DNA of 64,000 bases. Origin: JASHPR01 sp963844655. Lineage in GTDB: Bacteria; Actinomycetota; Actinomycetes; Streptosporangiales; Streptosporangiaceae. The stretch spans positions 310,001 through 374,000 of the forward strand of contig CAWJPA010000004.1 of the NCBI GenBank assembly GCA_963844655.1, given 5' to 3'. The translations under genes and the position numbers were made by a program. Of this stretch, positions 43,290-51,781 are shown piece by piece. The notes beneath the pieces were generated by a model. The model ran no database searches and was not told the origin of the DNA. It saw nothing but the letters and a program-made list of their open reading frames with translations. Numbering within the stretch: the stretch's first letter is position 1; the number at the start of each line of letters is the position of its first letter.

Positions 43290-45340
43290 ACGGGACGGTG
43301 ACCCAGCCGGGCACGGTCGCCGGCCTGCCATGCCGGGTGCGGCTGATCAGGCACACGTGGATCCCGATGGCTGACGGCTGCCGCCTGGCAGCCAGGATCT
43401 GGCTGCCGGAGGAGGCCGAGACCAGCCCGGTGCCTGCCGTGCTCGAGTACATCCCGTACCGGAAGAACGACGCCACCGCGCTGCGGGACGCCCCGATCCA
43501 TGGCTACTTTGCCGGGCACGGGTACGCCTCGGTCCGGGTCGACCTGCGCGGATCCGGCGACTCCGACGGCATTCTCGCCGACGAATACCTCCCGCTCGAG
43601 CAGTCCGACGGCCTCGAGGTCCTGCGCTGGCTCGCGGCCCAGACCTGGTGCACGGGGAAAGTGGGGATCATCGGGAAATCCTGGGGCGGCTTCAACGGCC
43701 TGCAGATCGCCGCGCACGCACCGCCCGAACTGGCCGCCGTGATCAGCGTGGACTCCACCGACGACCGGTACGCCGACGACGTGCACTATATCGGCGGGTG
43801 CGTGCAGGCCCTCGACATGCTGGCCTGGGGCTCGACGATGCTCGCGTACAACGCCCGGCCCCCGGACCCTGAGGTCGCCGGGCCCGGCTGGCGGGCGCAG
43901 TGGCTCGAGCGGCTGGAGAAAACGCCGCCCCATGTCGAGGCGTGGCTCGAACACCAGCGGCGTGACGGCTACTGGAAGCAGGGCTCGGTCTGCGAGAACT
44001 ACGGCGCGCTGAGCTGCGCCGTCTACATGGTCGGCGGGTGGCTGGACGGCTACCGGACTGCCGTGCTGCGCTTCCTGGAGGGCTACGCGGGGCCGTGCAA
44101 AGGGCTGATCGGGCCGTGGGCCCACGTCTACCCGCACGACGGCACGCCCGGTCCGGCCGTCGGCTTCCTGCAGGAGGCGGTGCGGTGGTGGGATCACTGG
44201 CTCAAGGGAGCGGACAACGGGATCATGTCCGAGCCCAAGCTGCGCGTGTACGCGCAGCAGCCGATCCGCCCCCGGCCCTTTGTCCCGGCCAGGGAAGGCC
44301 GGTGGATCGCCGAGCCCAGCTGGCCCAGCCCCAACGTCGCACCGCGCACGTTCGCCCTCGCGGCGCCCGGGCAGCTGCAAGCCGACCCGGGCGCCGAGCA
44401 GCAGCTGCAGATCCGGGGCAGCGAATCCGTCGCCGCCGACCCCGGACCGTGGTGCGGCTGGGGCGGCCCGCTCGACAACGCAGCCGACCAGGGCGGCGAC
44501 GACGGGCGATCGCTGGCGTTCACCTCCGCACCGCTCGGCGAGTCAGTGGAGATCCTCGGCTGCCCGTCGGTCCGGCTGCGCGTCAGCTCGGACGTGCCGC
44601 AGGCGCTGATCGCCGTCCGGCTCTGTCACGTGCGGCCGGACGGCGCCTCCACGCTCATCACCAGAGGCGTCCTGAACCTGAGCCACCGGGACGGGGATGA
44701 GGCACCGGAGCCGGCGGTCCCCGGCCAGGCCTACGCCGTCCGCATCACGCTCAGCGCCATGTCTTACCTGGTTCCGGCCGGCCACCGGATCCGCATCGCG
44801 GTCTCGCCGACGTACTGGCCGATCGTGTGGCCATCGCCAGAGCCGGCCACGCTCACCGTGACGGCGGGCGCGCAGTCGGCGCTCGTGCTTCCGGTCCGCC
44901 GCCCCGGCGTCCCCGACCCGCCGCCGCCCGCGCACTTCGCCGCACCCCAGGCTGCGCCGCCGCCGGACCACGTCGTGCTCGGCGGAGCGGACGAGGAGGA
45001 GCGGACCTGGTGGCGTGACGCCAGGCGCGGGATCACGCGCGTCACCGCCCAGACCCGGCACTTCCCGCACGTCCGTCTGACCGACTCTGGTACCGAGTAC
45101 GAGGAGCGAGGACATGACATGTACGAGATCACCGACGGGAGCCCGCTGTCCGCGATCGCCAGGTCAGAGCGGCAGATCTCGATCTCGCGCGGGGCGTGGG
45201 GAACCCGGGTCGAGACCCGCAGCACGCTGTCCGCCACGCGCGAGCAGTTTCACGTGACCAACACCGTCGACGCCTACGAGGGCCCGACCCGGCTCTTCGC
45301 CAAGACCTGGAGCCGCGCGATCCCCCGCGACTGCGGCTGA
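43286..45340 (+). CDS. CocE/NonD family serine hydrolase, copy 5
   Basis: 684 residues from the GTG at 43286, which overlaps the copy 4 stop (GTGA); a further GTG at 43298 is possible. Ser132 in IGKSWGGFNG, Asp in VGGWLDGYRTA, His in LIGPWAHVYP and EYIPYRKND make the active site. It is closest by eye to copy 1 (shared IHGYFAGHGYASVRVD and LQIAA) although 26 kb away, so the two plus-strand binding-protein/CocE pairs look like duplicates. The C-terminal domain has GGPLDNAADQGGDDG and LCHVRPDGASTLITRGVLN. Cytoplasmic. Confidence 0.93.
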   Translation: MNGTVTQPGTVAGLPCRVRLIRHTWIPMADGCRLAARIWLPEEAETSPVPAVLEYIPYRKNDATALRDAPIHGYFAGHGYASVRVDLRGSGDSDGILADEYLPLEQSDGLEVLRWLAAQTWCTGKVGIIGKSWGGFNGLQIAAHAPPELAAVISVDSTDDRYADDVHYIGGCVQALDMLAWGSTMLAYNARPPDPEVAGPGWRAQWLERLEKTPPHVEAWLEHQRRDGYWKQGSVCENYGALSCAVYMVGGWLDGYRTAVLRFLEGYAGPCKGLIGPWAHVYPHDGTPGPAVGFLQEAVRWWDHWLKGADNGIMSEPKLRVYAQQPIRPRPFVPAREGRWIAEPSWPSPNVAPRTFALAAPGQLQADPGAEQQLQIRGSESVAADPGPWCGWGGPLDNAADQGGDDGRSLAFTSAPLGESVEILGCPSVRLRVSSDVPQALIAVRLCHVRPDGASTLITRGVLNLSHRDGDEAPEPAVPGQAYAVRITLSAMSYLVPAGHRIRIAVSPTYWPIVWPSPEPATLTVTAGAQSALVLPVRRPGVPDPPPPAHFAAPQAAPPPDHVVLGGADEEERTWWRDARRGITRVTAQTRHFPHVRLTDSGTEYEERGHDMYEITDGSPLSAIARSERQISISRGAWGTRVETRSTLSATREQFHVTNTVDAYEGPTRLFAKTWSRAIPRDCG

Positions 45341-45400
45341 CGAGCAGGCCGGCTTCGTCCAGCCGAGCGGAGCCGAGCGTGAAGTGCGGAGGAGGATGGC

Positions 45401-46843
45401 ATGTTCGTCAACCAGATGCCCTACTACGAGATCCTCTCCGAGGAGGCGATGCAGACCCTGGACCGGGGCTGGAAGCGGATCGTCAGCGAGATCGGCATCG
45501 AGTTTGATCATCCGGAAGCCCTGGAGCTGTTCCGGAAGGCCGGGCAGCAGGTGGAGGGCAGCGTCGTCAAGCTGGACCCCGAGTTCCTCCTGGCGCAGGC
45601 GGCCCTCGCCCCCCGGGAGTTCGACCTGCGGGCCCGCTCTGGCGCCCGCGACCTGCACATCGGGGGGCGGCACATGGCGTTCCTCCCCGTCTACGGCTGC
45701 CCGTTCGCCCGCGAGGGCGGCGAGCGCAGGGAAGCGACCATGCACGACTTCGAGCGGCTGGTCAAGCTGAGCCAGGTCTTTCCTCAGATTGACATGGCTG
45801 GCGGGACGGTGGTCGAGCCTAACGACCGGCCGCTGGACTCCCGTCATCTGGAGATGGTGTTCGCCCTGATGACGCTGTCGGACAAGCCGTTCATGGGCTC
45901 GGTGACCTCGGGGCCGAACGCGCGGGACACGCTGGCCATGGCCGATATCCTCTTCGGCGGCCGGGCGCAGATCGAGGAGCGCCCCGTGGTGATGTCGATC
46001 ATCAATGTCAACTCGCCGCTGCGGTTCGACGAGCGCATGCTCGCGGCCATGCTGGAGTACTCCCGGGCCAATCAGCCGGTCATCGTGACGCCGTTCCTGC
46101 TGATGGGCGCCATGTCGCCGGTGAGCTCCCCGGCGGCGCTCGTGCAGCAGACCGCCGAGGCCCTGGCCGGCGTGGCGCTCATCGAGCTCGTCCGCCCGGG
46201 CTGCCCGGTGGTGCTCGGCTCGTTCCTGTCCAACATCGACATGCAGTCAGGCTCACCGATGTTCGGTACCCCAGAGTCGGCATTCGGCCTGCTGGCCGGC
46301 GGCCAGGTGGCCCGCAGGCTGGGCCTGCCCTGGCGCAGCGGCGGCGGCGGCCTGACCGCCAGCCAGACGGTCGACGCCCAGGCCGCCTACGAGTCGCTGA
46401 TGACGATGATGCCGGCGTTCCTGTCCGGCGCCAACGTCGTCATGCACGCGGCCGGATGGCTGGAGTCCGGCCTGGTGTCGTGCTTCGAGAAGTACGTCGT
46501 GGACATCGAGATTCTGCGGATGCTGCGGGAGACGTTCAGGCCGGTGCAGATCGACGAGGAGTCGCTCGCCTTTACCGCCCACGAGGAGGTTGGCCAGGGT
46601 GGTCACTTCCTCGGTGCCGCGCACACGCTGGAGCGGTTCCGTGAGTGCTTCTACCGGCCGCTGCTGACGTCATCGGAGAACTTCGAGCGCTGGAAACGGA
46701 AGGGAGCCCTGGATGCCACCGCCCGGGCCGCCACGATCTGGCCGGAGAAGCTGGCCAGCTACGAATCGCCCCCGATGGACGGCGCAGTGCGCGAGGAGCT
46801 GGCCGATTTTGTGGCCCGGCGGCGGCACGAGCTCGGGGACTGA
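45401..46843 (+). CDS. MttB-family (trimethylamine-type) methyltransferase, non-pyrrolysine
   Basis: 480 residues, matching the COG5598 barrel. Typical stretches: YYEILSEEAMQTLDRGWKR, GIEFDHPEALELFRKAGQQV, LARSGARDLHIGG-like (RARSGARDLHIGG), AGGTVVEPNDRP and GLPWRSGGGGLTASQTVDAQ. The frame has no internal amber codon, so it is a pyrrolysine-free member; such proteins demethylate glycine betaine, proline betaine, carnitine or other quaternary amines onto a corrinoid protein. No corrinoid protein or second methyltransferase lies in the window. GGAGGAGG precedes the ATG at 45401, 60 bases after CocE copy 5, so it is probably in the same operon. Confidence 0.9.
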   Translation: MFVNQMPYYEILSEEAMQTLDRGWKRIVSEIGIEFDHPEALELFRKAGQQVEGSVVKLDPEFLLAQAALAPREFDLRARSGARDLHIGGRHMAFLPVYGCPFAREGGERREATMHDFERLVKLSQVFPQIDMAGGTVVEPNDRPLDSRHLEMVFALMTLSDKPFMGSVTSGPNARDTLAMADILFGGRAQIEERPVVMSIINVNSPLRFDERMLAAMLEYSRANQPVIVTPFLLMGAMSPVSSPAALVQQTAEALAGVALIELVRPGCPVVLGSFLSNIDMQSGSPMFGTPESAFGLLAGGQVARRLGLPWRSGGGGLTASQTVDAQAAYESLMTMMPAFLSGANVVMHAAGWLESGLVSCFEKYVVDIEILRMLRETFRPVQIDEESLAFTAHEEVGQGGHFLGAAHTLERFRECFYRPLLTSSENFERWKRKGALDATARAATIWPEKLASYESPPMDGAVREELADFVARRRHELGD

Positions 46844-46877
46844 CCGCGGCGGCCGGGCCGGGAGAGCGTGGTGACCC

Positions 46878-48230
46878 ATGCCTGACCTCGACGCGGATGT
46901 CATCGTCATCGGGGGCGGGATCGCCGGGCTGGCCGCCGCGTGGCGGCTGCGCCACCGCGACGTGGTGCTGCTCGAGGCGACCGACCGTACCGGGGGGCGG
47001 CTGTGCTCGGAGGGCCGCGGCTCCTACTGGCTCAACTGGGGCGCCCACGTGTTCTCCGGCCCGGGCTCGGCCACCGGGCAGCTGATCGATGAGGCTGGCG
47101 CCGAGGCCGTCCCCGTTCCCGGCGAGCTGGCGGCACTGGCCATGAACGGCCGCCTGCTCACCGACGGCCGGGTGGAGACCTACCCGTTCCGGGTGCCGAT
47201 GCCCTGGGCCTCACGGCTGGCTCTGCTGCGGGCCGGCGCCAAGGTGCGTCTCGCCGTCCGCCGGTACGGGGCGGCCTGCGCCCCGCGGGCGGGCGATGCC
47301 CCGGGCGCGCTGCAGCAGCGGGTCTACGATTTCCTGGGCGATCAGTCGTTCGCCGACTTCACCGGCCCGCTGCCCCCGGACGCCGACGCGATGTTCCGCC
47401 CGACCGTCACGCGCTCGGCCGGCTCACCCGAGCAGGTGTCAGCCGGCGCGGGAGTCGGCTACTTTCGGCTGGTCTGGGACCGCAAGTCCGGTCTTTCCCG
47501 CAATATTCTCGGCGGTCCGACGACGATGACCGAGACGATCCGGGCCGAGCTCGGCCCTCGGGCCCGCACCGGCACCGAGGCCACCGAGGTGATCCGCGAT
47601 CCTGGCGGCGTCACCGTGCGGTACCGGACCGGCGCGGGAGACGGGCAACTACGAGCCCGGCACTGCGTCATCGCCACCCCGGCGCCGATCACCGCGCGGA
47701 TCACGGCCGATCTGGAACCAGAAACGGCCGCCGCGCTCAAGCAGGTCCACTACGGGCCGTTCGTCAGCGCGGCGTTCCTCACCGACGAAACCGGGCCCGC
47801 ACCATGGGACCGCTGCTACGCCATTGCCACACCCGGGCGTTCCTTCAACATCTTCATCAACGTGACCAGCGTGGCCCGGTCGGCCGAGCCGCAGCGCCGT
47901 CCCGGGTCGAGCATCATGGTCTTCGCCCCCGCTGACCTCGCCGCGCAGCTGATCAACCTCGATGACGCGGCGATTCTCGACCGGCTGCTCCGGGATGCCG
48001 ACGACATCTTCGGCGGGTTCCGGTCCCATGTGCGCGAGGCGCACGTCCGGCGCTGGCCGCTTGGGCTGGCGTACTGCTTCCCCGGGCGCGGCCGGCTGCA
48101 GGCCGCTTTGACCCAGCCGCTGGACCGGCTCTGGCTGGCAGGCGACTACCTCGGGACCTTCTATACGGAAACGGCCATCACTACGGCGTGGCAGGCGGCC
48201 GATGGCATCCTCGCCGACCTCGGGCCGTGA
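46878..48230 (+). CDS. FAD-dependent amine-oxidase/protoporphyrinogen-oxidase-like flavoprotein
   Basis: 450 residues. FAD loop DADVIVIGGGIAGLAAAWRL with VVLLEATDRTGGRLCSE (the GG-R motif of amine oxidases) at the N-terminus and DRLWLAGDYLGTFYTETAI at the C-terminus, where FAD is closed in. The middle contains YFRLVWDRKSGLSRNIL and HCVIATPAPITARI. Members oxidise amines, porphyrinogens or carotenoid-like substrates; in this setting an amine is more likely. It follows the MttB-like gene by 34 bases on the same strand and converges with the second Rieske gene with two bases between stops. Confidence 0.85.
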   Translation: MPDLDADVIVIGGGIAGLAAAWRLRHRDVVLLEATDRTGGRLCSEGRGSYWLNWGAHVFSGPGSATGQLIDEAGAEAVPVPGELAALAMNGRLLTDGRVETYPFRVPMPWASRLALLRAGAKVRLAVRRYGAACAPRAGDAPGALQQRVYDFLGDQSFADFTGPLPPDADAMFRPTVTRSAGSPEQVSAGAGVGYFRLVWDRKSGLSRNILGGPTTMTETIRAELGPRARTGTEATEVIRDPGGVTVRYRTGAGDGQLRARHCVIATPAPITARITADLEPETAAALKQVHYGPFVSAAFLTDETGPAPWDRCYAIATPGRSFNIFINVTSVARSAEPQRRPGSSIMVFAPADLAAQLINLDDAAILDRLLRDADDIFGGFRSHVREAHVRRWPLGLAYCFPGRGRLQAALTQPLDRLWLAGDYLGTFYTETAITTAWQAADGILADLGP

Positions 48231-48232
48231 GG

Positions 48233-49399
48233 TCAGCGGGAGACCCGGAGCAGTTCGGGGCGGGCGGGCCATTCGTCGCCGGCGGGCAGGCCGACAGCGC
48301 CGGCCAGATACGCGTAGAAGCCGGCGATGAGATGCTCGCTCGGCACGAGCACGCCTCCGTCGGCGAAGCTCCGCGACGACATGCCGAGCTGGCAGCGTTC
48401 ACAGGCGATGAAGTCCTGCTGGTTCGTGATGTCGAGCAGTTCCACCGCATCGGCCGGGCTGAAGCCCGCGTCCTGCACGGCCCCGGCCTCGAAGAGCCAG
48501 TCGCAGGTGACCCGGGTGCGGTCGCACGCGACCGGCTCCAGCCGGAAGAAGGCGACGTGGTCGGGAACGAGGATGAGGAAGACGTTCGGCAGCAGGATGA
48601 CTCCGTAGAAGAGACGCTCATTCCCGTCGGACAGGCCAGGCAAGTGAGGCCGGGTGGCCTTGCCGGAGCGGGAGAAGGCCTCCATCTGCCCGGCGAGCTG
48701 CGCGCCGTGGAACTCCCCGCCAGAGATCGACCCGTACCCGGAGCGGAACTCCGGCACGGCGGCGGTCAGCTGCGGATGGATGATCGGGCAGTGGTAGCAC
48801 TCGGTGAAGTTCTCGACCAGGGCCTTCCAGTTCGCCGCGACGTCGTAGGTGATGCGGTGGCCCAGCGCGAGGCTGTCGAGCCCGTACGCGTCGAGCACCT
48901 CTGCCGACCCCAGGCGCTCAGCGATCTGCGGCTCGAGCTGGGCGGGCAACGGGGCCGCGCCGGGGTCCAGGCAGCACCACAGGTAACCGCCCCACGTTGT
49001 GACGGCGACCCGCACCAGGCCGTGCCTGTCCTTCTGCAGATCGCGCATCTCCGGCATGTTCGGCGCGGCCAGCAGCCTGCCGTCGAGCCCGTACGTCCAT
49101 CCGTGGTAGGGACAGCGGATGCTCGAGACGCCCTCGGCCGGCGTCAGGCACAGCCGGGTCCCCCGGTGCCGGCAGACGTTGAGCATCCCGTGGAGCTCCC
49201 CGCGCCGGTCCCGCGTCACCAGGACGCTCTCGCCTGCGACCTCCGCCGTGACCAGCTGGCCGGGCCGACTGACCGAATCGGCCCGGCCGACGCACATCCA
49301 GGATCGCGCGAAGATCTGCTCCGTCTCGAGCTCGTACATGACCGGCGATGTGTAGTAGGTCCCGGGCAGCGTCGGACGAAGGCTCGGCTCGATCGGCAC
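48233..49399 (-). CDS. Rieske non-heme iron oxygenase alpha subunit, copy 2
   Basis: 388 residues from the GTG at 49399, which has GGAAGGAAGGA upstream. Rieske ligands Cys76 and His78 (NVCRHRGTRLC) and Cys96 and His99 (CPYHGWTYGLDGR). The catalytic iron site is ENFTECYHCPIIHPQ with His203 and His208; Glu200 stands where most family members have a bridging Asp, as in copy 1 and in quaternary-amine oxygenases. It is related to but clearly distinct from copy 1. The SDR is divergent; the ferredoxin-reductase-like flavoprotein at 50298-51461 is the likely electron donor. No separate ferredoxin gene is seen. Confidence 0.92.
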   Translation of the reverse strand: MPIEPSLRPTLPGTYYTSPVMYELETEQIFARSWMCVGRADSVSRPGQLVTAEVAGESVLVTRDRRGELHGMLNVCRHRGTRLCLTPAEGVSSIRCPYHGWTYGLDGRLLAAPNMPEMRDLQKDRHGLVRVAVTTWGGYLWCCLDPGAAPLPAQLEPQIAERLGSAEVLDAYGLDSLALGHRITYDVAANWKALVENFTECYHCPIIHPQLTAAVPEFRSGYGSISGGEFHGAQLAGQMEAFSRSGKATRPHLPGLSDGNERLFYGVILLPNVFLILVPDHVAFFRLEPVACDRTRVTCDWLFEAGAVQDAGFSPADAVELLDITNQQDFIACERCQLGMSSRSFADGGVLVPSEHLIAGFYAYLAGAVGLPAGDEWPARPELLRVSR

Positions 49400-49507
49400 C
49401 GTGATCCTTCCTTCCCTGGGGAGGCGGGGCCTCCGCATATGGGGCGTTTTCACCGAGTTATCAGGTCACACCAGCCGTGTCAACGGCGGCGGACGAGAGG
49501 AGACAGG

Positions 49508-50266
49508 ATGCCAGGACGCGTAGCGCTGGTGACCGGGGCGAGCAGCGGGATGGGCCGCGCGGCCGCAGCCGAGCTGTGCCGCGGCGGGGCGCGGGTGATG
49601 GCGGTAGCACGTCGCGAGCCCTTGCTGGCGCAGCTCGCCGCCGAAACGGGAGCCTCCTACGTGGCCTGCTCGCTCGAGACTCGCGATGGCTGTGAGCAGG
49701 CTGTCGAGGCGGCGCGCTCGCAGCTCGGGCCGATCGAGATCATCGTCAACAACGCAGCGCTGGGAACGGGCGAAGATGGCTCGGTCCTCGACCTGGAATG
49801 GGACGCCTGGCGCCGGACCATGAACCTCGACCTCGATGTCCCGTTTCTGCTCACCAAGCTCGCCGCCGCCGACATGAAGCGCTCGGGCTGGGGGCGCATC
49901 ATCATGGTGAGTTCGACTGCTGGCCAGGTGGGCGGCCCCGGGATGGCCGCCTACTGCGCCGCGAAACATGGCCTGCTCGGCCTGATGCGGGCCACGGCTG
50001 TTGATCTCGCCAGCTACGGGATCACCTGTAACGCGGTCCTGCCGGGCTGGGTCAGGACGGAGATGGCGGAGCGCTCGGCCGAGCGAGAGTCGGCCAGGCG
50101 GGGGATCCCAGCGGAGGAGATCTGGTCCGAACGGGCCGCTTCCTATCCGGCCGGCCGGATCGCTACTGAGGCCGAGGTGGCCGCCACTATCGCCTTCCTC
50201 GCCTCAGAGGAGGCCAGCGGCGTCAACGGCCAGGCGGTGACCGTATCTCTCGGCAGCCTGTGGTGA
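49508..50266 (+). CDS. Short-chain dehydrogenase/reductase
   Basis: 252 residues from the ATG at 49508 with GGAG upstream. Cofactor loop RVALVTGASSGMGRAAAAEL, then VMAVARREPLLAQL, whose Arg after the second strand suggests NADP. NNAALGTGED, the catalytic Ser of MVSSTAGQVGG, Tyr and Lys of AAYCAAKHGLL complete the classical SDR. PGWVRTEM and the closing SGVNGQAVTVSLG are normal. A longer upstream reading overlaps the Rieske gene on the other strand and is rejected. It is divergent from the Rieske gene, so they share a ~108-base promoter region and probably a pathway. Confidence 0.92.
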   Translation: MPGRVALVTGASSGMGRAAAAELCRGGARVMAVARREPLLAQLAAETGASYVACSLETRDGCEQAVEAARSQLGPIEIIVNNAALGTGEDGSVLDLEWDAWRRTMNLDLDVPFLLTKLAAADMKRSGWGRIIMVSSTAGQVGGPGMAAYCAAKHGLLGLMRATAVDLASYGITCNAVLPGWVRTEMAERSAERESARRGIPAEEIWSERAASYPAGRIATEAEVAATIAFLASEEASGVNGQAVTVSLGSLW

Positions 50267-50297
50267 GCTCCGCCGCATTCAGCTACGGGCCGGCCGG

Positions 50298-51461
50298 TCA
50301 AGACAGCGGATGGTGTTGCCCGGTGAGGCGGCGTCCCCGCTCGTAGTCCTGGTCGGCACGGTGAGTCAGCACGCCGACCGTGACGCCGTCACGCCCGTAC
50401 CAGACGGTGAACGCACCATCGCCATGGTCGGCCAGACGGGCGTCGTCGAAGCCGTCCCCCCAGGCGGCGTATTTGAGTGTGCGCTCGCCGATCGTCGACC
50501 AGAAACCCGGCACCTCTGCCCAGGACGCCTCTTGGCCGGCCGCGGTCTTGCCCGCGACCTGGCCCATGGCCAGGGCCTCACCCCAGTGCTCGACCGCGAG
50601 ATGCCGGCCGGCGGCGGCGTTGAAGGCGAACACCACGTCGCCCGCGGCCAGGACATCAGGCCGGCTGCTACGCATCTGGGCGTCCACCCGGACCCGGCTC
50701 TGCTCGACGGCCAGGCCAGCGCGCTCGGCAATGTCGCCGGCCGGATCCACTCCGCCAGCGATCAGGACCAGATCGCCTTCGGCGTTCCGGCCGCCGGCGA
50801 GCTGCACCCGGCGCCCCGCTTCGATTCGCTCCACCTCGGCCCCCAGACGGAGCTCCACCCCTTCGTCCTCAAGCCATCCCCTGAGCCGCTGGCCGGCCGC
50901 ATCCCCCAGCCGGGCGGCCTGGGGGAGATCCTCCATGCTCACCAAGGTGACCTCCAGGCCCCGCCGGGCCAGGGACGCCGCCGCCTCGCAACCAATGAAA
51001 CCGGAGCCCACCACCACGGCCGAGCGCGCCGCGGCGGCGGCTCCCCGCAGTTCCCGGGCATCGCGCCGGGAACGCAGGTACCGGATACCGGGACCGGTGG
51101 CACCGGGGACCGGCAGCGGCTGGGGCGCGGCGCCGGTGGCCAGGATGCACGTGCCGTACTCCAGCGTCTCGCTGCCATCGAGGCTGATCACGCGACGGTC
51201 CGCGTCGAGAGCCCGCACCCGGGTGCGGAGGCGCACCGTGATGCCGTGCTCACGATAGAAGTCATGGTCCTCGAGGGGCAGGCTGTCCTCCTCAGCCTTA
51301 CCGCGCAAGAAGTCCTTGGAGAGCGGCGGCCGGTTATAGGGCAGGTGCTCGTCGGCCGACAGCAGCGTCACCTCGCCGTCGGCGCCCGCCTGCCGGTAGG
51401 CTCGCGCCGCCTCAAGTCCGGCTGGCCCGCCCCCCACCACAATCAAGTGGCCGCCAGTCAC
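50298..51461 (-). CDS. NAD(P)H:ferredoxin/rubredoxin reductase-like flavoprotein
   Basis: 387 residues with two Rossmann domains: FAD loop LIVVGGGPAGLEAARAYRQA, LPYNRPPLSKDFLRGKAE (a hallmark of BphA4-type reductases), NAD loop SAVVVGSGFIGCEAAASLAR and the FAD-closing VLAAGDVVFAFN followed by HWGEALAMGQVAG. The C-terminal domain has FWSTIGERTLKYAAWGDG. Such enzymes pass electrons from NAD(P)H to a ferredoxin serving Rieske oxygenases or P450s. It converges with the SDR (31 bases between stops) and is near Rieske copy 2, supporting a functional link. ATG at 51461. Confidence 0.9.
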   Translation of the reverse strand: MTGGHLIVVGGGPAGLEAARAYRQAGADGEVTLLSADEHLPYNRPPLSKDFLRGKAEEDSLPLEDHDFYREHGITVRLRTRVRALDADRRVISLDGSETLEYGTCILATGAAPQPLPVPGATGPGIRYLRSRRDARELRGAAAAARSAVVVGSGFIGCEAAASLARRGLEVTLVSMEDLPQAARLGDAAGQRLRGWLEDEGVELRLGAEVERIEAGRRVQLAGGRNAEGDLVLIAGGVDPAGDIAERAGLAVEQSRVRVDAQMRSSRPDVLAAGDVVFAFNAAAGRHLAVEHWGEALAMGQVAGKTAAGQEASWAEVPGFWSTIGERTLKYAAWGDGFDDARLADHGDGAFTVWYGRDGVTVGVLTHRADQDYERGRRLTGQHHPLS

Positions 51462-51781
51462 CGGACGCGGCTTTCGTCAAGATCTGACCTGTCTGGATTC
51501 AAGTTCTTCCTCAGCCATAACGGTGAAAGATGGAGGCCAGCGTCAGGCACGCCCGGGATGGAGCAGGTTTCCGGCTGGCCAGGCCACGGCTTTACCCGCC
51601 GGTGCCGGCTTCATTCCTGACCGGCCGCCGGGAGTTCGCGCAGGCTTCGGCCGGCCGGGACGGGCCTGATCAGAGCCCCGAGGGGGACTTAGGATCATCA
51701 CAACGGCCGATACCGCCAGCGGGCCGGATCCGGTGGCGGCGGCCCGCTAGCATCACAGCAGTCGTCTCGAGGTGAGGTTCG
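51462..51781. other. Gap with no recognisable gene
   Basis: About 320 bases between the divergent flavoprotein and TetR genes. It should hold both promoters. Short open frames here have no ribosome site and no family likeness. The most AT-rich part is 51474-51530, next to the flavoprotein start; I see no clear palindrome. Confidence 0.5.

Noticed and set aside
41244..43331. Minus-strand open frame of about 695 codons
   Set aside because: Antisense shadow of CocE copy 4; composition dominated by Arg, Gly, Val and Pro.
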